Source: Anaerolineales bacterium UBA2200
Lineage (GTDB): Bacteria > Chloroflexota > Anaerolineae > UBA2200
Assembly: GCA_002327925.1 (NCBI GenBank)
Contig: DCVA01000016.1
Span: 9,949-73,948, forward strand
Length of the DNA: 64,000 nt
Reading direction: 5' to 3'
The notes under the pieces were generated by a model. It did no database searches. It saw only the letters and a program-made list of their open reading frames with translations, and was not told the origin of the DNA. The stretch's first letter is position 1. The number at the start of each line of letters is the position of its first letter. Of the stretch, positions 50,933-59,594 are shown one piece after another. The position numbers and the translations under genes are program-made.

Positions 50933-52261
50933 TCATCCTCTTGCCGCCTTCCAGAGCTCGTCCGCCGCCCGTTCGACACGTGTTCGCACTGCTACCTCAT
51001 CCACCCCGAGCACCAGACCGTCGCGCAGGAGCCAACGTCCGGCGCACATGACCCCTCGCAGGTCGGCCGGGTTGCGATACAGCAGGAGCTGGTCGGCTAT
51101 GTTGTGCTCTGCGACTGGTGTTGGCAGGTGGGAGTTGATCAGTAGCAGGTCAGCGCTCTTTCCGCACTCGAGCTTGCCCAGGTCGGCGAAGCCAAGGGCT
51201 CTGGCGCCGTTCTGGGTGGCCATCGTCCAGGCGAGTCTGGCAGGCATAGCACCCGGGTCCTGCAGGCGCGCCCTTGGCAGGAGGGCAGCGGCGCGCATCA
51301 CCTCGAACATATTGTTGATGTAGCCATCCGTACCGAGAGCAACGTTGACCCCGGCTTGAACCATCTCCGGCACGGGGGAGAAGCCGCCGCCAACCTCGCA
51401 ATTGGATAGAGGCTGGTGCGACACATTCACCCCATGCCTGGCCAGGATCTCGACCTCGGAAGCGTCGACCTGCACGCATTGGGAGGCCAGCACACGGGGA
51501 CCGAGAACATTGAGGCGCTCATAGTACTCAACAGGACGAAGCCCCAAGTGGCGCAGACAGTACTCTGGTTCATGGGTGCCTTCGGAAAGGTGCATGTGCA
51601 CGCGTGCCCCGTGCTCTGAAGCGATGGCGAACGCCTCCCGGATGAAATTCGCGGAGCACGTGAATGAAGTATGGAAGCACATCATCCCGGACAGCAACCC
51701 CCCCGCCTCCTGGCAACGCCTGATCCAGGCGGCATTCTCACGCAGGCCCAGCTCGCCATTCAGAGGGCTTACCCTCTGGCTGGCCTCGAAGGAGAGTACG
51801 CCACGCAGACCTCGCGCAGACACGATTGCAGCCTCTGCCTCCAGCGCGCCGGGGATGGCATTGGGACCTTCCAGGCAGTCGTAGAAGGTCGTCACGCCGG
51901 AGCGGATCATCTCGAGGCATGCCCAATCTGTGGCAGCACGGATCAGGTCGTGGGTCAACCGGTCCTCAACGAGGGGCCACCAAAAGTCCTGCAGGAACGG
52001 CCAGAAGCCGGCGGGAGCGGCCTGCAGGGGAATCCCGTGAGCCAGCACTCCGTACATGTGGTGATGGGCATTGACGAAGGAAGGCGTGATCACGCAATCA
52101 GTAGCGTCGACCAGTGTAGCCTGAGGATAGGCGCGTTGGAGGTCGACGTTTGGTCCCGTGGCCACGATGCGGTCCCCTTCAATGGCGACGCCGCTGGCGG
52201 AATGAGGAGATTGCGTGGTATCGGCCCAGAGTAGCCGGCCTAGAATCAGCATCCCTGCCAT
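50933..52261 (-). CDS. ATZ/TRZ-type amidohydrolase with altered barrel motif
   Basis: 442-residue amidohydrolase related to the gene at 48287-49672. NAHHHMYG, VHMHLSEG and the Asp in LGTDGYINN are present. The strand-6 motif, HCVHVD in its relative, reads SQCVQVD here, so both histidines are Gln; this would remove a usual metal or catalytic ligand. The start is ATG 52261 with GGAGG four bases upstream. It lies between the MoaD-like gene and the PreA-like gene. Either the active site uses another ligand or the protein has changed function. Confidence 0.85.
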   Translation of the reverse strand: MAGMLILGRLLWADTTQSPHSASGVAIEGDRIVATGPNVDLQRAYPQATLVDATDCVITPSFVNAHHHMYGVLAHGIPLQAAPAGFWPFLQDFWWPLVEDRLTHDLIRAATDWACLEMIRSGVTTFYDCLEGPNAIPGALEAEAAIVSARGLRGVLSFEASQRVSPLNGELGLRENAAWIRRCQEAGGLLSGMMCFHTSFTCSANFIREAFAIASEHGARVHMHLSEGTHEPEYCLRHLGLRPVEYYERLNVLGPRVLASQCVQVDASEVEILARHGVNVSHQPLSNCEVGGGFSPVPEMVQAGVNVALGTDGYINNMFEVMRAAALLPRARLQDPGAMPARLAWTMATQNGARALGFADLGKLECGKSADLLLINSHLPTPVAEHNIADQLLLYRNPADLRGVMCAGRWLLRDGLVLGVDEVAVRTRVERAADELWKAARG

Positions 52262-52321
52262 AGCACCTCCGGCTGGTCAATCCGCGATCAGGAAGGAGCC
52301 CGGGAGGCCCGTCCGACGAGC

Positions 52322-52618
52322 TTACCCGCCTGAAATTGATGGAAAGAGCATCAGCTCGTCTCCTTCCGACAATAGCAGCCCGTCGGGGTCATCCCGCGTC
52401 AATTGGCCGTTGTGAAAGATGACCAGGTGGGTGGCCACCGTACCGTTCGGGCTGAAGAGCATCTCGTGCAGGTGGTGGCCATACTGCCGGCTGATTGCCT
52501 CAAGCGCAGTCTGCACGGTACAGCCAGCAGGCAAGTCAAGGGCCTGCATGTCCACGCCCGTGAGTCGGCGAAGCATGTTATGGTACTTGATGTGGATGCG
52601 AACTAGCGCCACAGGCAT
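52322..52618 (-). CDS. MoaD/ThiS-like sulfur carrier
   Basis: 98-residue ubiquitin-fold protein that ends in Ser-Gly-Gly, the C-terminal diglycine needed for thiocarboxylation. Middle region LDLPAGCTVQTALEAISRQYG and HNGQLTRDDPDGLLLSEGDELMLFPSISGG match MoaD-type carriers. The ATG at 52618 overlaps the end of the aldehyde oxidoreductase gene by 16 bases. MoaD-like genes are common neighbours of aldehyde:ferredoxin oxidoreductases and presumably help make their tungsten-pterin cofactor. Confidence 0.85.
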   Translation of the reverse strand: MPVALVRIHIKYHNMLRRLTGVDMQALDLPAGCTVQTALEAISRQYGHHLHEMLFSPNGTVATHLVIFHNGQLTRDDPDGLLLSEGDELMLFPSISGG

Positions 52619-54501
52619 GCGGCAACGTCTCCGAGGCCCAGGGTCTGCAGTTTCTCTGGGGTCGGCCAACCCTTTGTGGCGTCCCAGCCCCGTAGCCGGT
52701 AGTACTCTTGCAGCATGGGCTCAATGTCGATTGTCTGTCCCCTGGCATTGCCGGTTGGCGAGGGCTCTGCCGAGAAGCGGCGAGGCAGGCGGTCATCGGC
52801 GCGCGTGATGCCATGAATTGCGTCGTAGCAGCGCTGCAGATTGTAGATGCGCTCGCCGATTTCTTTCAGCAGCTTCACGGACATCGACATCCCTGTGGTA
52901 GCTTCGATTGCCGCACCGATGTCCGGCCAGTAGATTTCCGCCAGAACAAAGGTACCGCCCGATTTGCACATGCCTGTCGAGTCGATCACCGCCCCGAAAT
53001 CCTCACCGTCCTTGACCAGGAAGGCCTTGTGCTTGGTGGCCAGTGGCTGCACCAATTCGGGCAGATAATCCGCGCCGTAGCGGCGGCGCCCTTCGTCGGG
53101 GTAGCCAGTCTCGTCAATGGTCGGGAACGCCTTCAAGTGATCCGCGCCGCGTGTGGATGTGACGTGCGCAAGGCCCATGGAGCGCTGTGCGCGGCCATCC
53201 TGACCGGGAATTTCCATGCCCTTGACGTGCATGGCGAACTGCTCCGCACCACGGCCGATTGTCTCTGACATACGGCGTACCCCTTCGGCGAGCAGGTTGC
53301 CAAAGCCCTCGCGCCGCGCGATCATCGGAAGCAACCGCAGAACGACGCTCATATCCCCCCAGCGCAAAGGAAGGCCGCCCGTGTCGTCAAGGTTGAGGAT
53401 CTCTTCGTCCCACAATTCCATGGCGAAGCTGATGCAGCGTCCGGTGGAGATGGTGTCGAGGCCAAGCTCGTCACACAGTCGATTCGCAGCCAGGAGCGCG
53501 TCCAGGTCATCGTTCAGGATGCAGGCGCCAAGGGCATTCAGAGTCTCGTACTCTACGCTGCGCAAAGACGTATTGGCGAAAGGTCCGTCCGGGATCTGGT
53601 ACACCTTGTCGCAGGCGACCGGGCAGCCAAAGCAGGCCACATTGCGCACAAAGGCACGCGAGTACAGGGCGTCGGCATTGATGCGATCAGCGTTCTCGTA
53701 ACCGCCGGCCTTAAAGTTCTGCGTGGGGAAGCGTCCCATTGCGTTCATCAGGGAGACGATGCCCGGAGTGCCGTGCGCGGACACGGCGGGGAAAATGGGG
53801 TTGGCCAGCAAGCGGCGCTGCAACTCGAGGCTGAGGTGGCTCAGACGCTTGGGATCAGCAATGCGGATAGGCCCGTGGCCGCGAACGGCCAGGGCCTTCA
53901 GGCGCTTGCTGCCCATCACCGCGCCAAGTCCGCAGCGAGCCGCAGAGCGCTGAGCGGTAATCTGGATGCCTGCGTAGCGCACTAGGTTCTCGCCAGCGGG
54001 GCCGATGACCGCGGTCTTGACGAGTGCATCGCCCCATAACCGGCGAATCTCCTGCTCGGTCCCGGACGCAGTCAGTCCCCACAGCTCGGTCGCGTCACGG
54101 AGGGTCGCCTGCCCATCCTCGATGGCCAGGTAGACGGGAGCAGGTGACTGTCCCGTCAACACCACGGCGTCCCATCCGGCGAATTTGAGCTCTGGCCCGA
54201 GAAAGCCTCCCGAGTTTGCATCGCCGTAGATCCCCGTCAGAGGTGACTTGGCAACGACCTCCATGCGCCCGGGGTTGGGCATGACCGTCCCACAAAGGGG
54301 GCCTGTGGAGAAAATCAACCAGTTCTCCGGGGACAGGGCATCCACATCCGGGCCAACATTCTCCCAGAGCAGGCGAGTACCGAAGCCATTCCCACCAAGG
54401 TAGCTCTCGGCGAGCAACGGATCATAGTCGCGCGACTCGACCTTGCCCTCTGTAAGGTCGACCCAGAGCCATTTTCCGGCATAGCCAAGATAGGGGAACA
54501 T
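52603..54501 (-). CDS. Tungsten aldehyde:ferredoxin oxidoreductase (AOR family), copy 1
   Basis: 632-residue AOR-family enzyme that oxidises an aldehyde to a carboxylate with ferredoxin as partner. Pterin-binding N-terminal domain (GKWLWVDLTEGKVESRDYD; GPLCGTVMPNPGRMEVVAKSPLTGIYGDANSGG). Cysteines CFGCPVAC near residue 290 and the later Cys in DSTGMCKSG bind the [4Fe-4S] cluster. CGLGAVMGSKRLKALAVRG is also conserved. The start is ATG 54501 behind GAGGAG. It shares the transcript with a second AOR and a ferredoxin, so electrons can leave through that ferredoxin. The substrate aldehyde is unknown. Confidence 0.93.
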   Translation of the reverse strand: MFPYLGYAGKWLWVDLTEGKVESRDYDPLLAESYLGGNGFGTRLLWENVGPDVDALSPENWLIFSTGPLCGTVMPNPGRMEVVAKSPLTGIYGDANSGGFLGPELKFAGWDAVVLTGQSPAPVYLAIEDGQATLRDATELWGLTASGTEQEIRRLWGDALVKTAVIGPAGENLVRYAGIQITAQRSAARCGLGAVMGSKRLKALAVRGHGPIRIADPKRLSHLSLELQRRLLANPIFPAVSAHGTPGIVSLMNAMGRFPTQNFKAGGYENADRINADALYSRAFVRNVACFGCPVACDKVYQIPDGPFANTSLRSVEYETLNALGACILNDDLDALLAANRLCDELGLDTISTGRCISFAMELWDEEILNLDDTGGLPLRWGDMSVVLRLLPMIARREGFGNLLAEGVRRMSETIGRGAEQFAMHVKGMEIPGQDGRAQRSMGLAHVTSTRGADHLKAFPTIDETGYPDEGRRRYGADYLPELVQPLATKHKAFLVKDGEDFGAVIDSTGMCKSGGTFVLAEIYWPDIGAAIEATTGMSMSVKLLKEIGERIYNLQRCYDAIHGITRADDRLPRRFSAEPSPTGNARGQTIDIEPMLQEYYRLRGWDATKGWPTPEKLQTLGLGDVAACLWR

Positions 54502-54513
54502 CAGATCAGCTCC

Positions 54514-54912
54514 TCACGGCACCAGCGCAACGGCGCCGGTCGGGCAGGACGCGGCGCACTGTGGCTCGCCCTGGCAGAGGTCGCACTTGAAGGCCCGGCC
54601 GAGCTGGGCGTCAAAGAAGATGGCATGGTGAGGGCAGGCATCGAGGCAGGCTTGGCATCCGATACACTCCTCACCGACGACCCAGGCGCCCGCTTCCACA
54701 TCCGGCTTGATGGCATCGACCGGGCAGGCAGCAGCGCAGGCCGGGTCATCGCACTGGCGGCAAACGTTGGGTGCAAAGGGACCATCGTCACTCTGACTCA
54801 GGATTCGTATGCGTGCCCTGGTCGGCCAGATAGCACCCTCATGCTGCAGTGCGCAAAAGTTCTCGCAGATGCGACAACCGGTACATTTGTCAGTGTCAGT
54901 CTCCAGGTGCAT
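54514..54912 (-). CDS. Four-cluster ferredoxin-type electron carrier for the AORs
   Basis: 132-residue iron-sulfur protein with four cysteine motifs for [4Fe-4S] clusters: CTGCRICENFC, CRQCDDPACAAACP, CIGCQACLDACP and CDLCQGEPQCAASCP. It resembles the electron-transfer subunits next to tungsten AORs and formate-dehydrogenase-type enzymes. Start at ATG 54912 (GAGG five bases upstream) overlaps the end of the second AOR; an ATG 15 bases earlier is possible. It lies between the two AOR genes and probably serves both. Confidence 0.9.
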   Translation of the reverse strand: MHLETDTDKCTGCRICENFCALQHEGAIWPTRARIRILSQSDDGPFAPNVCRQCDDPACAAACPVDAIKPDVEAGAWVVGEECIGCQACLDACPHHAIFFDAQLGRAFKCDLCQGEPQCAASCPTGAVALVP

Positions 54913-56797
54913 CAAAACCTCGGACATAGCTCTGCAGACCAAGCCGGCGAACGGTCTGTGAGGTTGGAATGCCGTTGGCGTCCCACCCGCGGAGGAGATA
55001 GTAACGGTCGAGCATGGCTTCGAAATCGTTCAGCCGGCCGATGTGTATGGGGCTGGCGGAACGTACGACCTCGCCGCTGGCGTCGCGTTCAAAGGTGTGG
55101 ATGGACAGGGCCTCGGTCGTAAAGCGCTCTGGCAGGTGGTCGTCGATGCGCGAGAGGCCGAGGCGAACATTGTACAGTCTTTCCAGGTTAACGATTCGCT
55201 CGCCTGCCGTCAGCAGGTCCTGGCCATTCACCTCCCGGCCCCATAGAGCGCTCAGACCGATGGCCAGATCTTCTGGATAGAGGGCATAGGTCTCCGCAGT
55301 ACTGAACTTGCAGACGCCCAGGGCGTCGGAGACGGCGCAGTAGTGCTCGCTCAGTACCACCAGATCCGGCTTGTATGCCTCGTTGTCTGCTTCCATCAGC
55401 TCAGGGACGATTTGCGGTGGGAAGAAGTGTCTGGCTGCATCCAGGTTGCCGGCAAGGTCAATGGTAGGCAGGGCATAGAGGTGATCGGCGCCGCGGTTGG
55501 ACGTTGCGTGGCCGAGTCCGAATCCCTTGGCAATGCGTGGCTCCTGCCGGGGCAGCTCCATGCCTTTGACCTGCATTGCGTAGCGGTGAGCATCTCCGCC
55601 AATCTGTTGCGCCGCGCGTTTGGTACCCTCGGCGAGCAAGTCGCCCAGGCCCTGTCGTCGAGCGATGCGTTCGATCAGACCCAGGACTGACCCTGGGTCG
55701 CCCCACTGCAGAGTCAGCTCCGCGTCCGCCAGCAGGCCGTGTTCGTGGCATTCCATGGCGAAGGCGATGGTGGCGCCGGTGGAAATGGTGTCCATGCCGA
55801 GGTCGTTACACAGACGATTGGCCTCCAGAATGACCTCTGGATCGTCTACCCAGCACAGGGGTCCAAGCGCATCCAGCGTTTCGTACTCGGGGCCCTCCAG
55901 CTCGCCTGGATAAGGACCTCGCTCGACCCGCGTCAGCCGGCTGCAGCGGATGGGGCAGGAATAGCAGCCCCTGGTCCGATACGTGTAGCGGGCGATGGCC
56001 AGAGCATCTACCCTGTCGACCCAGGGAACCTGGCCAGACTGGTGGTTGCGCGCCGGAAGATCGCCGGACCGGTTCTTGGGGCCAACCAGAACGACCGTTC
56101 CCAGGTCGCGCAGGCCGCGAACGTTGGGGTGGTCGCGGACCTTGGCGAAAGCATGTCGCGCCTCGGCGATGAACGCGGCGGGGAGGTCGCGTTGTGCTTT
56201 TCCTCGCACGACGATCGCTTTCAAGTTCTTGCTACCCATCACGGCACCACCGCCGCAACGCGCCGCAGCACGGCCTCGGTCGTTGATGATGGCGGCAAAG
56301 CGTACTCGGCTCTCACCGGCTGGCCCGATGCAGGCCACGCGACTACCATTTGCCTCGAGCGCATCGTGGACTTCCCGGGTGCCGCGGCCCCACAAGTGCT
56401 CGGCCGGGCGGAAGAATATCCCGTCCGGGGTTACTTCCAGGTAGATGGGCTTTTCCGAACGTCCGACAATGATTAGAGCTGAGTAACCCGCCTGCTGCAG
56501 GGCCGGGCCAAAGACGCCGCTGGAGTTGGCATAGCCGTATGCTCCGGTGAGTGGTGAATGGAAGGTAACGTGGTAGCGAGCGCCTGTGGGCCACGGAGTG
56601 CCGGTGAAGGGTCCCACGCTGAAAACGAGCGGGTTCCCGGGCGCATACGGATCCGACGCATTAGCGATGTGGCGCGACAAGAGTGAGGCACCAACTCCCC
56701 TGGCGCCCAGGAACTGGCCTTGGAGAGCGGTCTCGAGAGGTGACAACTCTACGTCTTGGGTTGTGAGGTCAACCCAGGCAACGGTCTGATTACTCAT
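54896..56797 (-). CDS. Tungsten aldehyde:ferredoxin oxidoreductase (AOR family), copy 2
   Basis: 633-residue AOR-family enzyme, a distant paralogue of the other copy. Conserved: VDLTTQDVELSPLE, GPFTGTPWPTGARYHVTFHSPLTGAYGYANSSG, CGGGAVMGSKNLKAIVVRG, the cluster cysteines in CYSCPIRC and the late Cys in SDALGVCKFS. The start is ATG 56797 with a GGAG site and lies downstream of its own promoter (56829-56858). It is the first gene of the long minus-strand run. Divergence from copy 1 suggests different aldehydes. Confidence 0.92.
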   Translation of the reverse strand: MSNQTVAWVDLTTQDVELSPLETALQGQFLGARGVGASLLSRHIANASDPYAPGNPLVFSVGPFTGTPWPTGARYHVTFHSPLTGAYGYANSSGVFGPALQQAGYSALIIVGRSEKPIYLEVTPDGIFFRPAEHLWGRGTREVHDALEANGSRVACIGPAGESRVRFAAIINDRGRAAARCGGGAVMGSKNLKAIVVRGKAQRDLPAAFIAEARHAFAKVRDHPNVRGLRDLGTVVLVGPKNRSGDLPARNHQSGQVPWVDRVDALAIARYTYRTRGCYSCPIRCSRLTRVERGPYPGELEGPEYETLDALGPLCWVDDPEVILEANRLCNDLGMDTISTGATIAFAMECHEHGLLADAELTLQWGDPGSVLGLIERIARRQGLGDLLAEGTKRAAQQIGGDAHRYAMQVKGMELPRQEPRIAKGFGLGHATSNRGADHLYALPTIDLAGNLDAARHFFPPQIVPELMEADNEAYKPDLVVLSEHYCAVSDALGVCKFSTAETYALYPEDLAIGLSALWGREVNGQDLLTAGERIVNLERLYNVRLGLSRIDDHLPERFTTEALSIHTFERDASGEVVRSASPIHIGRLNDFEAMLDRYYLLRGWDANGIPTSQTVRRLGLQSYVRGFDAPGD

Positions 56798-56828
56798 AAT
56801 CTCCAGCGTGTCCTCCGGGCCGCCCGCC

Positions 56829-56858
56829 ATTATACCCGAACACACCGGACAGGGGCAA
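56829..56858 (-). promoter_or_regulatory. Promoter of the AOR genes
   Basis: Minus strand: TTGCCC (56858-56853), 18-base spacer, perfect TATAAT (56834-56829). It lies next to the divergent ECF promoter; the two -35 regions are about 26 bases apart. Confidence 0.55.
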
Positions 56859-56883
56859 GACCTCGATTCCTGAGCAGAGGCAA

Positions 56884-56911
56884 TTGACAGACGGCTCAGA
56901 TCGACTACACT
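56884..56911 (+). promoter_or_regulatory. Promoter of the ECF transporter operon
   Basis: TTGACA (56884-56889), 16-base spacer, TACACT (56906-56911), about 66 bases upstream of the S-component start. Confidence 0.55.
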
Positions 56912-56977
56912 TGGTTTGCCGGGTAAACGGGCTTGCTACCAGAGTACGGCTCAGCATTGGGGTGGAGGAGGTACCAG

Positions 56978-57760
56978 GTGACAGAACAACCTTCGGGTGA
57001 GGAGCGTGAGATCAAGGTGCTCGGCGGGGCAGCGATTGACGGTGCTCCGTTGGCCTACGTGGTTGTCCTGGCGGCAGTGGTGGCCGGGTTGGCATTCATC
57101 CCTCTATCGGCCGTGATCGGATCAGGGAAGAGTTTTCCCATGAGTCAGGCCATCTTTCCGTTGATAGGCTGGATTCTCGGTCCTGTAGCCGGAGCATCGG
57201 CCAATGCAATAGGCGCGCTGATTGGGGTTCTGGTGGCCCCGCACACCACCACCGTGCCGGCAGCAACGATACTTGGGGCCTTCATGGGAGGCTTTGGGGC
57301 AGGTGCCATGGCTGGCGGGGGTTCGCGTCGGCGCTGGTGGCTTGTGGTGGGTGTGGTTGGTTTGTTGGCCTACGCTGCCTATGCCGGGCGGGCCGTACTC
57401 CAGAACGGCGTCGGTGTTGTCGCCGTGATACTGGGATCGTTTATTGACTGGTCGGCATTGCTGCTCTACCTGTTGCCGACGCGGAAGATGGCCGCCCGGT
57501 GGATAGGGGGCCAGGACCTGGGCAAGCTCACCGCAGGTCTGTTCCTTGGCACATGGATGGTGGCAGGCCTGACGCACCTGGTCTCTTCGACCATTGTCTA
57601 CTATGTGCTCAACTGGCCGGCCCCGGTCTGGGCGGCGATGGCGCCCGTTGCGCCGATCGAGCATGCGGTCCGGTGTGTCGTGGGAACCGTGATTGGTGCC
57701 GGGGTGATCGCGGGCCTGCGTGCGATTGGCCTGGTCAAGGCCAAATTCGCCGCCTACTAG
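56978..57760 (+). CDS. ECF transporter S component-like membrane protein
   Basis: About 260-residue integral membrane protein with roughly six membrane segments, including a Gly/Ala-rich SFPMSQAIFPLIGWILGPVAGASANAIGALIGVLVAP stretch like that of ECF substrate-binding (S) subunits. GTG 56978 is chosen because GGAGGAGG lies six bases upstream. It is followed by the double ATPase and the T component. It does not resemble CbiM, so cobalt is unlikely; the substrate is unknown. Its position next to AOR genes is suggestive but not proof of a tungstopterin link. Confidence 0.8.
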   Translation: MTEQPSGEEREIKVLGGAAIDGAPLAYVVVLAAVVAGLAFIPLSAVIGSGKSFPMSQAIFPLIGWILGPVAGASANAIGALIGVLVAPHTTTVPAATILGAFMGGFGAGAMAGGGSRRRWWLVVGVVGLLAYAAYAGRAVLQNGVGVVAVILGSFIDWSALLLYLLPTRKMAARWIGGQDLGKLTAGLFLGTWMVAGLTHLVSSTIVYYVLNWPAPVWAAMAPVAPIEHAVRCVVGTVIGAGVIAGLRAIGLVKAKFAAY

Positions 57761-57860
57761 GACGGGCCTGCCTCCGTCAAGCCGTCTCGTGGGTGCGATA
57801 CAAACCGCGGCTGGCTCAGCGCTGCCGCGAGGGATCTTTGGCGCTCAGGGGACGCCCTGC

Positions 57861-59594
57861 ATGGACCCCATCCTTGTTCTGGACAAAGTCTCCTACCAGT
57901 ACCCTCGTTCTCCGCAGCTCGTTCTGCGTGACATCAGCCTGCAAGTAGGGCGCGGTGAGTTCCTCGGTCTGATCGGACCTACCGGGGCAGGCAAGTCCAC
58001 GCTCTGCCTCGCCCTGAATGGCATCGTGCCGCAATTCTACGGTGGAAGGTTTTTCGGGCGAGTTGCGGTCGCCGGCCTGGATTCGTTGGAGCATCCGGTC
58101 AGCGAGATGGCCCGGCACGTGGGTTCGGTGTTTCAGGACCCGGAGACACAGCTCATCTCCACCTCGGTGGAGAATGAGATCGCCTTTGCCCTCGAGAACT
58201 TGTGCGTGCCCTCCGAGGAGATTAAGGCCCGGATTCCACGCGTCCTTGCTGCTGTCCGTCTCGAAGGCATGGAGCGCAAGCATCCACACGAGCTGTCGGG
58301 CGGACAGAAACAGCGGCTGGCTATTGCGGCAGCGCTGGCGATGCAGCCGGACCTGCTGGTGTTGGACGAGCCGACCTCGCAGCTTGATCCTCTGGGGGCG
58401 CAGGAGGTCTTTGCCGTTGTGCATGAGCTCAATCGCGAACTGGGCATGACCATTGTCATGGCCAGCCACGCGGCGGAGGAGATGGCCGAGCACGCTGATC
58501 GCGTTGCCCTCCTGTCCGCAGGACGACTGGTCAGGATCGGCACGCCAGCGGAGGTCTATGGACATCCGGAGCTGCTGGAAGAGCGCACGCTTCGACCGCC
58601 ACAGGTGGCCCGGACCTTCTACCTGATGCAGCAAAGGGGAGTTCTGGTCCGCGATATCCCGGTTCGGCTGCGGCCTGCCCTGGACGCGCTGGATACGCTG
58701 AGTCGGGACTGTCGGATTGATCCCCCAACAACGCAGCAGCCGCCCACCCAGAGCGGCGGGGCGCTGCTCTCGATACGGAACCTGGAGTATGTGTACCCTG
58801 ATGGTACGGAGGCGCTGCGCGATGTCTCTCTGGATGTAGGCAGAGGCGAGTACGTGCTCATCGTCGGCCAGAATGGTGCCGGGAAGACCACTCTGGTCAA
58901 GCATTTTCTCGGTCTGCTGCAGCCTACGAGTGGCACTGTGGCCGTCGGAGGAACTGACGTGCGCCAGTTGTCGGTGAGCGAGCTGGCGCGGAGCATCGGC
59001 TACGTGGCACAGAACCCGAATGATCAGATCTTTAACAGCACAGTCGGCGACGAGGTGGCCTTTGCTCTTCGCAACCTTCGTTGTCCCCTGAACGAGGTGG
59101 AGGAACGCACATTGGCAGGGCTGCAGGCGATGGGCCTGGTGGAGCAGCGTCACCAGCATCCCCTGTCCCTGCCCCAAGGCGACCGGACACGCATCGTCAT
59201 CGCCGCAATCCTGGCGATGAGGCCCGAGGTGCTCATCCTCGACGAACCGACTACAGGGCAGGACTTCCAGGGAGCACGCTTCATCCTGGACATCAGCAGG
59301 CGGCTGCACCAGACTGGAAAGACCATCCTTGTGATCACCCACCACCTCTACCTGATGCCTGACTATGCGGGGCGGGTGATCGTAATGGGTAAGGGCACAA
59401 TCCTGCTCGATGCGCCGATCCGCACTGCCTATCACCAGGTTGATCTCTTGCGCTCCACGTTCCTTGACCCGCCCCAGGCGGTGCTGCTGGCCCGCCATCT
59501 GAGCGAGCGGGTGGGGCAGGATATTCCCCTGTTGACACCGCGCGAAGTGGCGGACTGTGTGGTCTGCGATTCGCCCGAGGTACAGGCTCCGTGA
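57861..59594 (+). CDS. ECF transporter ATPase with two fused ABC domains
   Basis: 577-residue protein with two ATPase domains in tandem, equivalent to EcfA1 plus EcfA2. Domain 1 (about 5-270): Walker A GPTGAGKST, signature LSGGQKQR, Walker B LLVLDEPTS. Domain 2 (about 300-545): Walker A GQNGAGKTT, Walker B VLILDEPTT; its signature reads LSLPQGDR instead of LSGGQ, so one of the two ATP sites may be weakened. The start is ATG 57861. The stop overlaps the T-component GTG by four bases. Confidence 0.93.
   Translation: MDPILVLDKVSYQYPRSPQLVLRDISLQVGRGEFLGLIGPTGAGKSTLCLALNGIVPQFYGGRFFGRVAVAGLDSLEHPVSEMARHVGSVFQDPETQLISTSVENEIAFALENLCVPSEEIKARIPRVLAAVRLEGMERKHPHELSGGQKQRLAIAAALAMQPDLLVLDEPTSQLDPLGAQEVFAVVHELNRELGMTIVMASHAAEEMAEHADRVALLSAGRLVRIGTPAEVYGHPELLEERTLRPPQVARTFYLMQQRGVLVRDIPVRLRPALDALDTLSRDCRIDPPTTQQPPTQSGGALLSIRNLEYVYPDGTEALRDVSLDVGRGEYVLIVGQNGAGKTTLVKHFLGLLQPTSGTVAVGGTDVRQLSVSELARSIGYVAQNPNDQIFNSTVGDEVAFALRNLRCPLNEVEERTLAGLQAMGLVEQRHQHPLSLPQGDRTRIVIAAILAMRPEVLILDEPTTGQDFQGARFILDISRRLHQTGKTILVITHHLYLMPDYAGRVIVMGKGTILLDAPIRTAYHQVDLLRSTFLDPPQAVLLARHLSERVGQDIPLLTPREVADCVVCDSPEVQAP

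Noticed and set aside
57816..59498. Open frame of 560 codons opposite the ECF ATPase
   Set aside because: Antisense to a clear double ATPase; His/Gln/Arg-rich composition typical of a shadow frame.
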